Part shown: one piece after another, positions 26,419 to 38,026 of the stretch
How positions within the stretch are numbered: the first letter of the stretch is position 1
How the letters are laid out: each line of letters begins with the position of its first letter
Assembly (NCBI GenBank): GCA_006538405.1
Contig: BJKQ01000001.1
Span: 1,984,001 to 2,048,000, forward strand
Direction: 5' to 3'
Length of the DNA: 64,000 nucleotides
From: Hansfordia pulvinata
Lineage: Eukaryota; Ascomycota; Sordariomycetes; Xylariales
Notes under the pieces: generated by a model
The model's input: the letters and a program-made list of their open reading frames with translations, nothing else
Told to the model about the DNA's origin: nothing
Database searches by the model: none
Position numbers and translations under genes: made by a program

Positions 26419-27831
26419 CTTGATGATGTACGGTGGGGGTGGGGTGTGGGCGAGTCGGTGGACGGAGACCTGGGCAACGGAGCGCGGCGGGAGTCGTCGA
26501 CGGCGCTTGTGATTCGGTCGCTCTCGTCGTTGAATGCGACGACTGTCAGGCCGTTATCGTCGGGGAGAAAGCTGGATGGGGATGGTGGGTAGGTGAAGCT
26601 CGCTTCGTGGTCGAGCAGTACGTGCAGTCGGACGGAAGCTCAGGCTGCGGCGGAGAGGTGAGGTGGGCTGGCAGCCTTCCCGGTGGTTAGGCCCAGAGCA
26701 GCGCCGGGCACTCTGGTACCTTTGCACTTTAGAGATAGAGACGGGTACCTCGAGTGCCCGCTACTCCACTCAGCAGCCCTCCCACCATGCAGCCCCGGAG
26801 GCGCTGGGACACCTGGTTCTGGGGAGCCACGGGAGCTTAGGCAGCTCCTCGACGCGTTGGCTTAGGTACCAGACCCAGCACTGGGTGCGCCTTTGGTGAG
26901 GCTAACCCGATTTGACTAGGTATTAAGCCTTGGCCTTCAAGTATCGTTCAGCCTTCATTGACTGGCGAGGGACATCTTCGACCCGTGCAGCACACAGGCA
27001 CCAAGCCATCATACATCATCAGGTGGGGAGCCTCCTGGACTCAGAGCACAATCTTAACTCCGATCGAGCGGCTTGCGCCCATGATAGTGAAGCTGATGCG
27101 TGAGGAGCTGTGCTGAACGGTGCAAATATCCAGGAGTCTCAATGCTGTCATCTTGCTTGGCAGGTGATGTATTACTCCAACCTATTCCGCTGCGAATTCA
27201 GGCGGTTGTAATCTTCGAGCTATAATCTGAAGCGTGGAGGTGCATCCAACGCCTGCCTCGTCCTCTCATCCGTGTTACCTGAGCATCAGCTGCTGATTCA
27301 CTTAAAAGAAGTCCTTGGAAGCCCGTGGTTATGAGGCTGCAAGTTTCCAGGAAAGGGCCTGAAATGCAAGCGATCGTGCCCAACCTGGCGGATGAAGCGA
27401 CACGCAGCGGAACACTCGAGGTGCCGATACACCATGCAGGCTAGGAATAGCTCACCCAACTGAATACGGAATAGAGAACGTACGAGAGGTGTCGCAAAGA
27501 TTGAATATCATCATCTTCCGGCGACTCGCAGTCCCATCGATCTCTGGGCTTGCACGAGTGGACTGGCTGCAAGGACGCGTCAGGAGTTATACACCGCGGC
27601 ATGGAAAACCCGATTGATAAACACTACGCGTGCGGACATTGTGGAGTGCAACAGTTCTCGAATGCCACATCGACGAACAACTACGAGTCACCGATACAGC
27701 ATGATATGGTACGCGTGATCATCAACTGTACTAAGGCATAGCGAGTATTGCATGCGTGGTCTATCCCGGCAGCCTGATATCGTGTTAGCCTGAGGTCGCA
27801 ATGAGGGTGCTCGCGGGACACGGCATTCGAC
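26419..27831. other. Spacer upstream of the proteasome gene and downstream of Erv2
   Basis: Includes the promoter of the beta1 gene just above 26418. No other gene or repeat is recognised, and open frames are short. Confidence 0.5.
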
Positions 27832-28530
27832 CTACCCGTCCTTCTCCAGCTTGAGCTCAGACGCGCCCCCATCACCGGACTTGCTCTTGCCGTCCTCGTC
27901 GCCACACCCGCAGTCGTAGAAATCGCCAATGTTGTTGCAGTCGAACAGCGGCTTCTCCAAGCGCTCGTTCACCTGGTTATGCACGAAGCAGGCCCAGCCC
28001 GCCGCGGCGTTGCGCGAGCTGACCTGCGGCGGGAACTTGGCCAGCAGCTTCTGGAAGTGCCGGGCGCAATCACCGCACGGGTACAGGCGCGCGAACAGCT
28101 GGATGTAGGAGCGCAGCGAAGTCGACTCGTCCGCGGTCGGTTTCTCGGGAATCGCGCCATCATCGTGTGCAGAACCTTCCATGCGGCTCTGCCGAGCTCG
28201 GCCCTGTGCGCGCGGGGGGAGAGGAGCAGTCAGCTGAGATTGTTCAGGTTGGGAGCGAAGGGGTTCAGCGAGAAGCGGGGTCCCCTACTTTGCCGTCGCA
28301 TTTTCGAGCTTGGGCGCAATCACGTCGCCGGTCAGAATGCTGTCGGGGATGGCGGCGAGGCCAGGGCTGGCGCCGCGCTCTGTGTCTGCGCCGCGGAGCG
28401 GCTCGGTGCCCTTTGTCTCTGCCAGAGGGCGCAGCGAGTCGCCCGTCGAGCGGCCGAACGGGGTGAACAGGGAGACGTAGAGAAAGACGGCGACGGTCAC
28501 GAGGACCGCCACGGAGATGTGCCGTGCCAT
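27832..28530 (-). CDS. Erv2-type FAD-linked sulfhydryl oxidase, one frame break
   Basis: Flavoenzyme that makes disulfides with O2 as acceptor. The N-terminal signal-anchor points to the ER (Erv2) and not to mitochondria (Erv1). Exon 1 is 28530-28289 and exon 2 is 28203-27832, separated by an 85-nt intron. Residues 5-24 are a hydrophobic anchor (ISVAVLVTVAVFLYVSLF). The Erv/ALR domain begins at AELGRAAWKVLHTMMARFP. The active CxxC is Cys124/Cys127 in YPCGDC, followed by HxxxN-type FAD contacts in WACFVHNQVNERL and the DCGCGDED cysteines near the C-terminus. Between ARFP and EKPTADE the frame is off by one at the run 28147-28149. One more base gives a closed 204-residue protein. The ATG at 28530 is used because it opens the anchor directly. 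Confidence 0.93.
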
Positions 28531-29123
28531 GGAGAGGAGCGTGAGGGGCCGCGCCTCGCCGGGGCAAGAGTGACGACGGCGCAATGCCGGCCGCGCAGGT
28601 GGAGGCGATCGCGGGACAGGCGGAGCAGCGCGTGGCGCGTGGCGGGCGGCGGTCGAGCAGCGTATCGAGAGATGCGATTGCAGGCACAGATCGGGGCCGC
28701 AGAAATCGCCGTCGTCGAACCTGACGTAATGGGCAGCAGGGGAGGCCGGGCGCGCGACAGGTCGCCGTGGTCGTGCGTGAAGAAGTCGTGCAACGGTGGC
28801 CGGCGAGGTGCTACGTGGCTGCGGAGTAGAGGCGGGTGGATGGCTTCGCAGGCGGATTATTAGGTGCGCGCAGTTCTGGATGACATGTGTCGTGGAGACT
28901 GCCCAGCGAGTCTGACAGCTACCTACCTGCCTGCGCCCGTGCCCAAAGGAGTACCTCTCGTACGGCGGGAGTTGGCGTGCAGATACATACATCCATGTAT
29001 GAGGTAGCTTGGGCTGGGAGGGGCAGTCGGGGACATTTGATGCTGAAAAGCGACGCTCAGATTCCCTGTTAGCCCCATGACGTGGGGTGAATGAATTCAG
29101 CCTCAATCCATAGTGCAGAGTAC
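28531..29123. other. Promoter side of Erv2, no gene seen
   Basis: GC-rich near the Erv2 start, with no conserved frame. It separates Erv2 from the weak candidate gene at 29124-29835. Confidence 0.5.
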
Positions 29124-29835
29124 CTACCTCACCATGAAGCAGCCTGAAATGGACTCTTGGCTGTCTCGCGATGACCAGTTCTCGGAGTAGCCGTACTTGA
29201 CCTCACCGATCATTGGGACATTGACGTTGAAAGACCTCGTCTCGAGGCCGACACTATCTCGCATAGCCACGCCGGTCCAATCACGAGTGCCACGTCCATC
29301 CATCAATGTAGCCCACACCCCGGGAGACCGTCCTTTGCTTTGCACATAGCTACTTGGAGGCACCGAATTCGTTATATCAACAGATGCGCTGTTGTAATTG
29401 TAGAAGAGATTCTTGTACGAGTAGCATGGATAGCAGCCCGGCTTTATTAGTAGGTACCCGGCACATGGATGTAGGTACGCGTACGAGTGCGGGTAAGTCG
29501 CCGTACGGGCACGAATGATGTACTCGCACCAGGTTCGGTACCTACAAGGAACCAGGCCGCCTCACAGAGCACCGAATCCGGTCTCGAGGACCCTTGAGAC
29601 GGCCCGCGTTTCGGGTTGAGCAGCCCGTCGACCTCTCCAAGCCCCGAATCCCTGTATGGACAAGTATTACTGATGTCAGCGGGTGACAGCCCAATGCCGC
29701 TTTGCTCTTGACCTGCTCTCGCGCATCGAGCCCGTAAAACGTGTGCTGTTCCCCGCTGCAAAGAACCCTGTCCGGGCCACGAGTACGGGTAATGGCAATT
29801 GGTAAAGCCAGGAGTAGGAGCACAGGCCCGAGCAT
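29124..29835 (-). CDS. Candidate small secreted cysteine-containing protein (model incomplete)
   Basis: No family recognised. The frame 29835-29713 starts with a good signal peptide (MLGPVLLLLALPIAITRTRG) and ends at a possible donor. A 61-nt intron with a CGCTGAC branch-like site would end at 29652. A second open stretch to about 29546 includes PDSVLCEAAWFL. A third, 29441-29124, encodes 105 residues that read like real protein (CYPCYSYKNLF near its start, GEVKYGYSENWSSRDSQ near its end) and stops at SGCFMVR. Five cysteines are spread over the three pieces. The phases do not close: exon 1 ends in phase 0 but the best frame of exon 2 needs phase 2, so a base error or a different splice is required. 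The branch-to-acceptor spacing of the second intron is also short. It could be a decayed gene. Confidence 0.28.
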
Positions 29836-30530
29836 GGACAGGCATGAGCGGCATTGATACGCATCGTCATCCTTTCACGATAGGTCAAAAGCGCTCGTAC
29901 CTACATGTAGGTAGGTACGGATATAATATACCCCGCCTCTGAACTCCTAACCAAAGTCGATCCAGGGTCCCTGTCAACCCTTGATGGGAACTTGCCAACT
30001 TTTGGTGTTGGACAGCCTACGACAATTCCGAGCGAGCATCAGGTTTGCATGTGATCCAAACCATGAATCCAGCCGGATGCCACTTTGTGCACTAATAACA
30101 GCACCAAGTGCACATGTTTGCGTGGTCCTGCCGTCGAGTCTCTACCTACCCGTACAAGGCATCTTGAGTCGTACCGGCCCGGAGCAACTCGGCAGCCCCG
30201 GACGACTTACGCGTATTACCGACAGACCCCGGCGATCTGTCGGGAAAGCCACGGCGCGCCCGTCAGCCTGGGCATTCGGAGACTCCGAGGATGGCCTTGG
30301 TGAGGAGCTACCCCGTCCGGCGACCTGCGACCGACCGCAGTAATAAGGCATGTGCTGGCTGCACCTGGGGTAGGTAGCCTCTCTCCGCTACCTATGGATC
30401 GGAACGCGAGCGTCGGGTGCAGCGAGGCGGTGAGCTCAGGTCCCGCACATACGAGTAGAGCCCCGGCGCCGCAGTCCCCATCCTACATGCCCGGGTATAG
30501 GTACCTAAGGTACCGCATTGCCCCTCACCC

Positions 30531-30548
30531 TACGAGTACGTACTCGTA
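30531..30548. repeat. 18-bp perfect palindrome made of two TACGAGTA motifs
   Basis: TACGAGTACGTACTCGTA equals its own reverse complement. It joins two inverted copies of the dispersed 8-mer. Confidence 0.9.
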
Positions 30549-31031
30549 CATGGAGAGGCGACTTGGCACTGGCATCTGGAGCGCACACTCGTCTCCTGCT
30601 GCTTCGACGCGTCGTCTTCGACGAGCATGTGTGTTGGCACTTGGCTGAAACCACCCTTTTTTAAGCGTCAGCTTGCCTTCTCGCCGACATTGTGCACATT
30701 CGTCCTGGAGTGAGCAGCACCAGCTGGCACCGGCGCAGCACCGCCGTGAAGTGTACGAGTACGGTACCCAAGGTAGATATGCTCCAGCCCTGCCTCTCTA
30801 CCCTGACATGAGAACCATGCTACCGGCGATCGAAACAGACGTGCATGCATCAATGCACATGCTTCCATTCCTTTGCGGCCGCGTCGTTGCTGGCGGCGAG
30901 CATCTTATCTTGGCCCGTCGGTAAACCGTGGCGGCCGTCACCGCCGTGACTAGCGCACGCCCGCGTCACAAGCGTGGGATCGTCCTCAACGGCTGATCCT
31001 CCCGGGTCCCTGAGTCGCCCACTTCATCAGA

Positions 31032-31046
31032 GGGGGGGGGGGGGGG
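31032..31046. repeat. Poly(G) tract, 15 bases
   Basis: Uninterrupted G run in the spacer, followed shortly by a second run of five Gs. Confidence 0.95.
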
Positions 31047-31845
31047 CACGGGGGGATCAGGAAAGGCAGCTGTGAATCTAGAATCTCCAGGCTTGCAAAA
31101 CGCCGATCCTCCCCCCGAGTGCCTGTGCGTGCGTGCGTGCGTCCCGGCGCGGCTGTTGAGGCGGCGCAGGCTTGATAGGCGAACGGCACGATTCCAGCAC
31201 CCGGGTCAGTCCGCGGTTTCGTGAGCGACGGGTGAGGGATGAAAGCCGCCTCTGTGCACAAGGGCAACGCTCGTCTGGTGCGGGAATGATGGCCAGGCTA
31301 CATTGCAATGCGCACCCAGTCCGAGAGCCCTATATCCGTAGCTGCGGACGCCCCCGCGCCGGCAGCGGTGCCGCAGGAGGTCCGAAGACGGGGCACGGAC
31401 CGGGTGGGAATGCTTGGAGCATGGTTGGCGTGCGCGGCACCTCCCATGTCGAACGGGGGAGCACAAGACGGGCTGAGGCCGGACGTGAGCCCCCCCCCTT
31501 GGTCCCTGCAAATGGGCTCGGCCGCCCACGAAACGCTGCCAGGACCCGGGCCGGCCACGAGGCTCTGCAAAGTACGGGATGCTGGCGCAGGCACTGGCAA
31601 ACGACTGCCGTATGGCCTCCTTTTCGCGGACCCCGCGTGTCAGGTATACGATAGCGCGCCTGGACGTGTCTCCGCTGACGCCCCCACGACACGCCGCCCC
31701 ATTTCCCGCGAGCGAGGGCCAAAGCAGGGACTCGAAGGCACGCACGCAGCGCGGGCAAGCGGACAGGCTGGGCGGACTGGTCGGGCCATCTCTGGCGGGC
31801 ACAGCCCCTCTCCGCCGAGTGGTGGCTCCGCGTCGACGTCGGGTA

Positions 31846-31876
31846 TGTGTGTGTGTGTGTGCGTGTGTGTGTGCGT
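31846..31876. repeat. (TG)n-type microsatellite
   Basis: TG repeat with two C interruptions. Confidence 0.85.
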
Positions 31877-32347
31877 GCGTGTCGACCTTTCCCCCCCTAT
31901 TCGCACCTCCGGGACCTGGCCACTCATGTGGCGCGGGATGCCACTTTGTCAAGTCAGGCCGGCATCTCCACTTGGACTTGGGGAGAGGGGCGTGGAAACA
32001 GGGCCGCGACCCACCAGCTCTGCCGGCTCTCAATCCATCCTCGACCCTTGCCACGCCTCGATGGGGGCCGCCGCCGGGGGGTTCCCAGATACGAGTGCTC
32101 GTAGCCTGGGAGCGCACCAGCCATGTTGGCCCAGGCCGACACGTGCTTCCGATCTCTGCTCTGGCTGGGAGGGGCTCAAACTGGGGCTCGCCGCCTGCGG
32201 ATCCAGCGAAGGAGTCTCGAAGCAGGGACACGGGCACGAGGTTCGGGCACATCGCAGCTCCAGATGTCGATGGAGGGGTCAGATAGAGAGATGGGCTCGT
32301 CACCGCCATATGCGCGCGATTCCTCCTTACATGTATTCGGAACAGAC

Positions 32348-32371
32348 CAGCCAGCCAGCCAGCCAGCCAGC
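32348..32371. repeat. (CCAG)n tandem repeat
   Basis: About six tetranucleotide units. Confidence 0.9.
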
Positions 32372-35300
32372 CGCCCCCCCCAGTCTGTCTCTTGGCCGCT
32401 GCGCGGTTGATGTTGCGCGATACCAGCACGAATGAGGGCCCACGTTCTGAGGCTTGTATCCGTAAAGGTACTCGTACATCCAATAGCCGTCGCCCTACAA
32501 GTACAACTCACAGATACGAGTACACAGGTACATCCATACTTAACCCAGGTCGCGCTACCTCAGGGACGTCCGTGCCTGTACCTACCGTACCTACCTAAGT
32601 CAAGTACCTGCCTAATGCCAGCGGAGGCGCTTGCGAGCACGCGGGAAATGTGGGCAGGCAGACGAGCCCAGACCATCTTCGGACGAGGGGTCGTCGTCAT
32701 CGCGCGCGCCCGCCATACGAAGCCCTGTGAAGTGAGACCCAGGTCCCCTCGGATGCTGCAGCAGCCCCTGAGCACGAGCGACGGCGAGGCGACGTGTTGC
32801 CCGCGGGTATCCATCGGCTGTACGTGTTGTTGAACTCGTATCCGACGCAAAACGTTGACTCGACGCACAGTAGCTGCTACCTCGACCAACCTGGAAATAT
32901 TGGAGGACCATGCTACAGATTGAAGGTTCTCGTACAAGCACAAGGCAGCACGCAGAAGACAGCGCCCGCACAAGTAGCGGTGATGCTCGAGGACAGCGGA
33001 CTCGGACGTGGGCGGCGACTGCGTGCTGATAATACAGAACGTGCCATTCGAGTCTTGTCTTTGTCCAGCGGCTGCCCACTCACACACAACCCTTAGCTCG
33101 CCGTCAGCATGTCTCTGGCCGCATCGTGCAGAATCGATGCTCGAGATGTCTGATCTCGATCCGAAGCCACGTCCGCGCCGGCGCCATACATAACGTTGCC
33201 GTAATTCTACACAGATGAATCTGCAACCCGTTATCAACAAGGAAATGCTCCCTACCCTGCCCTACAATCCATCCTGTCCATTCAGTCCATTCCGCTCACC
33301 CCTGCAGGTAATCCAAGGATCCTGGCGTCCTAGCTCGGAACTGAAAGCCCTCGAGGCCGGAAACCCCACCACTATAGTCCGAGCCAGTTCTCGTCGCCGC
33401 CTGCCTTGGCAGCGAGGTCGCAGTGATCCCAGCCCCAGATGGGGCCGAAGACGGGACTGGGAAAGGGACTTGAAAGCGTCCGACACATCGGACAGTAGAA
33501 TGGCGAGAGAGAAGGGTCCTGGACGCCTGCCATCAGACGGCTCTCTCCGCGCACGCACTGCAGTGAGCGCGTCCCCCCCCCCGCCCTCGGGACCTAGTTA
33601 GTCCCCTAGTATTGGACTGAGCAACTCACTTCCAGCCCCTATCTGTACACCCGTCAATTTCAAAGTGTCGTGATTCCGTTACCCGGCCACGCCGGCCCAA
33701 GGTCTCGAGTCTGCCCGCGCCACTCGGTAACCGAGTCGGATCGTCGCGGCCACCTCGCTAGCCCGTGTAGTCTGTGAACGGACTCTGAGAGGCGACGCTA
33801 CTCAACGCAGCATTCGAGGCAACCTTTCCAATTCATACGAGCACCTTACTCACTACCTGCAGGTCGTAGCAGCGATAGCGGTATCCGGGTGGCTTCAGGA
33901 GTGTAGAACGAGATGCTCGGTGGGCAGTCACAGACTCGTGCTGGCGAGCAGCCGGATCACTGCAAGTAGGGCGCGGTAGTCAGTCAGTCATTCGTGGATA
34001 AGAGGACAGCACGGAAGAGCCGAGGCCCGCGGACTGGAGAGGAACGGCCTGGCAGGTAGAATAGAAAGAGCGCGCATATCGAGTTCGAGTCTGGTAGGCC
34101 GGGTTCATGGAAGCTGTCAGGTTTCCGCTGTGAGCCTGATGGATCAAGCGAGCCCGTCCGCGTGTCTGCGCGTGTTTGCAAGACATCTACATCCTGTACG
34201 CACGTGCGTAGCGCAGGGCTATTCGAGGCATCGGACCACGACAGTGTACGATCACTCGTGTTGAGCGCCCCGGCTCGGTCTGCCTCGAGCTGCGAGATGG
34301 GCGTGCGCATCGCGACTCCAACTCGCGCGTTCCAGCTGCCCGTGGTGAGCCCGACGTCGAGTCACACCCGTACACATCGGCCGGAGGGAGGCACTGCGAC
34401 CATTGGTTGGGTCCCATTGCCTCGAGCTGCACCCGGCCCAATGTGAGGTTATGTTTACTCGAGCAGTCGGTTGTGTGCCTGGCCGCCTCCACGGAACACC
34501 GCACCTCCACTGCCTTTCCACTTCCAATGTTCGAGGTGCCCGTTGGGCTGGTCGGACTGCTGCACGGCATGTGGTCTGGCACTCCTTGGCTGGATGGTGG
34601 TATGGATGGGTGGATGGATGGGATGGGCGAGTCCAGAGTGCAGGCCCAAGAGGTACATATACATGTACATACGGTACCTACATACATGTGCATCCGGCGT
34701 GCGTCCTGCCGCCCGCTAATCGTACCCGACATCCACTCGATGGATGCCACTCGAGCTGGAGGCGGCCCCCGACCCGTCAAACCCTCTCCCCCCCCCGGGC
34801 CCCGCCAGTGGGTGCTGTGGGTGCTCTCCGGTGGGTGCTCTCCAGTGGGTGCAGGTACATCCAGCCGCCTAAAGCATCCATGGATCCAGCCCTGGCTGCC
34901 CGCCCAGGCTCGCGTCTCAGCGAGCGCCCGCCCGCCTCCCACCCCCAGCTCTTCCCTCTCCGCCCGCATCGATCGCCCCGAGCCAGTTTTGCCTTTTCTT
35001 GTCCCAACTTTTCCCTCCCTCCCTCCCTCTCTCCCACTCGCCCGTCTGCCCAACCACCATCAGCACCCCCTCGCGGCAAACGTCATCTTACGCGAGCCGC
35101 CCATACAACGTCGCCGTCGCCCGCCGCCCGTCGCCGTCGCCCTCGGTCGCCGCCGCATTCAATCCAGCTGCTGGGTCTTGCTGTGGTCTCGGTGTCTTTT
35201 CGCCCGCCGCTTGAATTCAACCCTGTTACCCTGGCGCCGTCTAGCTGCCATCGTCTCTGTTTCGCCTTCGCAACGATCCGACGACTTCCCAGCCGGCCCC

Positions 35301-35499
35301 AAACCACGACTCTGGTGATCTTAACTGATCTACTAGAGCTTTGACTTCCTAATACATCACTGCTGTTGTTCTAAACCATACACTGCATCTGTGCTTTGGT
35401 TCCCGCCTTCATTCCTTCTCGATCAAGCCTTCGAGTACTCTTATACCCCGCCAGCTACTTGATACCTTGTTTTTCCTTCCCGCCTCTCACGAAGCCCGC

Positions 35500-35550
35500 G
35501 TAAGTCGACCTTTCCTGTTCCGGTTTGCTCTCTTCTGCTTTGCTCGCCAG
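35500..35550 (+). other. Possible intron in the 5' leader of the cyclin gene
   Basis: A strong donor (GTAAGT at 35500) and a pyrimidine-rich acceptor (CTCGCCAG ending at 35550) would define a 51-nt intron. It lies about 0.8 kb before the chosen start and is flanked by CT-rich leader-like sequence. Confidence 0.3.
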
Positions 35551-36373
35551 TCATGATTTCGCACCTGCCATACCTCACTTGTCGATTTATCCCTATACAT
35601 GCTGCTCAATGTAAAAAGCGTCGCACTTCGCTGCGACTGTATCTCCGCGTTGATTCGGTTTTTGTTACTTGCTCTTTCCAATGCTTTGCTCTTGCGCATC
35701 CTGCGTCCTCGCCCTGTCATTATCCATGGACGGACAAGGGTCTGCTGGCCCATGTTATGTCTCAGCACCCCTTCTATGTACTGCCACGGTCAGGACCCCC
35801 ATTGCCTGGAACGCAATATTTGTTTTTATGCACCCGCGCGCTGCTGTCCGCCCACTCCGACTGCTCTCCCCGACTGCGCGGGTCAAGCAGCGCGACATGC
35901 AAACGCATCGGCAGCAGCAGGATAATGCCCATCTCACGTTACACCTATCCGATCAAGTGACCACATGCTTGAGTCGAGCCTCGGCCAGATTAATGGAGGG
36001 TATTGTCTCGCTGCAGCTTGCCACTCCCCAGGATGCCTGGCCGGCCTGTTTGCTCTTATCCACTGGCCCGCTCGCACCTACTTACCCATTCCCTCCTTAC
36101 TGGAGGCGTCATGCCTCCATCCTGCCGTATCAGCAGTCTTGCTGTGGTAGCACAAGGATCACTCCGATGCGCCATGGCCACAGTCATGTTATACAGTCTG
36201 TGCAGCGTCGGGCAGCGAGCCTGTCGTGTCGCAACCCGAGCACTGCCCCACTGTCTACCCGTCGGCCCCGATTCTATGCCCCCCTTCCTGCTTGCACTGT
36301 ATATCTCCGACCTACCTACATTTCTGGTCTCTGCTCCGCCTTTGCTCCTCGGAGCTGCTCTGGTTTGCCACTT

Positions 36374-38026
36374 ATGCGCCGCGAGCAACAGCCCTCAGCG
36401 TGTCACGACCTGTCGCATCCCAATACTGACAGTTCCGCCACACAACAGATCCATCTCGGCCGGACCCTGTCTCCGCACTCCACACCACTCGCAGCTTCTA
36501 CGTCGGAATACGATGATATGGCTGCCGTAATAGGAGACTACATGACGGATCAGCTTCGATTCCACAACTCGATAGCGAACTCTGCGCTGCAACACGAGCA
36601 CCGCCCTTCCGAGTCGCGCAGGTCTCAGTCCCACAGCAGACCCCGGGCGCTGCCATCGCAGCGATCTCATTCCCCCGACTCGTTGCCCCGCTACCGATCG
36701 GCAACAACCGGTTCTAAGTCCTCCGATCGCCACAAGGAACCCTCCCCCTCCGATACTGAACGACCCCGTGCATCTGCCCACGGCGGCGCCTCCCGAATTC
36801 CCACCCCTCCGGATTCTTCGTCTCCGGACCCTTCTCCTGCTCGCGCCAAGGCACATGATGCTAAGAGTCCTTCGACTGGCTCAATGTCCACCCAAACACA
36901 AACAGCTGCCTCAGCAGTCTCTGTCTCTACTTCGACAGTCGACACGCCCGTAGTGCAGCAGCAGCAGCAGCAGCCTTCCCCGGTGTTGAGCCTGTTGACT
37001 CGGCTCAGCATGCCGAATCTCAACATGGCGTCACGCCCGCGCAGACTCGCACGGTGGTCGTGCGTGACCTAGCCCACATCCAGAGCCTTGCAGAGGCCGA
37101 CGCGATGAACGGTGGTAATGGCCCTGGGATATTGAACGAGCAGCCCTTGCAGGCCGTCAAATACGAGATCAGTGGCATGCCCATAGGTGATGTCATTGAA
37201 ATGGTTGCTGCGCTTCTATCCAAAATCACAAGCACCAACGACTTGCAGCACGATGCTTTGCACCGGAATGCCGCACACCAACAAACCGCCGCCAGTCACA
37301 ACAATGATGGATCGTCGATGACGGGTCTGAGCAGCTCCGTCTTGGCCTTTCACGGCAAGAATGTGCCCGCCATCACCATCTTGAGTTACCTTAGCCGGAT
37401 ACACAAGTATTGTCCCACGACATACGAGGTGTTCTTGAGCCTGCTGGTATACTTCGACCGGATGACAGAACGTGTCAACTCGATGGTGGTTCAGGCAGAA
37501 GAGAGCAGACGACAGACCAAGACTCCAGCAAACGACTCGACATCGTCGGCAGCTAGGATTGTCCGGCCCAAAGGTGGCGAGCAGGATGTGGATGAAACCA
37601 ATTCTGACCTCGCGGATGACGACGACGAGGAGACAGAGAAGGAGGCCGCAGCCGCAGCTGTGACCTCGGCCACCTACTTTGTGGTGGACAGCTTCAACAT
37701 CCACAGGTTGATCATTGCTGGTGTTACGTGCGCGAGCAAATTCTTCTCGGATGTCTTTTACACGAACTCGAGATACGCCAAGGTAAGTTCTCGTGCTCGC
37801 TCCCACCCCTCCAATCATTGGTGTACATAATTCTGACGACATGGCACGATAGGTCGGCGGCCTCCCACTTCCTGAGCTCAATCATCTTGAGCTGCAATTT
37901 CTGCAGCTCAACGACTTTAGACTGGCTGTGCCAGTGGAAGACCTTGAGGCTTACGGCACCATGTTGGTGGAGTTCTACGCGCGCGAAGTTTGCGCCCAAC
38001 GCTCACGCTCCGCTGGAACGGAGTAA
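36374..38026 (+). CDS. Pho80/Pcl6-7-type cyclin, one frame break
   Basis: Regulatory partner of a Pho85-like cyclin-dependent kinase, a family that senses phosphate or controls glycogen and nutrient responses. Exon 1 is 36374-37782 and exon 2 is 37853-38026 (intron GTAAGT...GATAG). The N-terminal ~200 residues are disordered, rich in Ser/Pro/Arg with a short poly-Gln. The cyclin domain starts at YEISGMPIGDVIEMVAALL and continues with VPAITILSYLSRIHKYCPT and FLSLLVYFDRM. A ~60-residue acidic/Ala insert follows, then FNIHRLIIAGVTCASKFFSD, FYTNSRYAKVGGLPLPELN and LNDFRLAVP. The frame breaks in the C run 36978-36981, right after the poly-Gln. One extra base gives SPGVEPVDSAQHAESQ and a closed 527-residue protein. 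The start codon is the first in-frame ATG that avoids a long unlikely upstream stretch, so it is uncertain. Confidence 0.84.

Larger units (their letters stand above)
29836..36373. other. Long spacer (6.5 kb) including the cyclin leader
   Basis: Long frames occur on both strands (31206-32483 minus, 31308-32435 plus, 34187-35344 both strands), but they are mirror-image consequences of GC-rich sequence and none resembles a protein family. Contents: TACGAGTA motifs (30450, 30531, 30541, 30754, 32469, 32515), a 15-base G run at 31032, a TG repeat at 31846-31876, and a CCAG repeat at 32348-32371. From about 34950 the sequence is pyrimidine-rich and resembles the promoter and transcript leader of the cyclin gene. 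Confidence 0.5.

Noticed and set aside
31206..32483. 425-codon minus-strand frame overlapping a 375-codon plus-strand frame
   Set aside because: Long frames on both strands at once come from GC-rich codon structure. The proteins are low-complexity (His-Thr repeat, Ala/Arg/Pro) with no domain.
34187..35344. Frames of about 290-310 codons on both strands
   Set aside because: Same mirror effect. The sequence is pyrimidine-rich leader material, and the products read as compositional noise.
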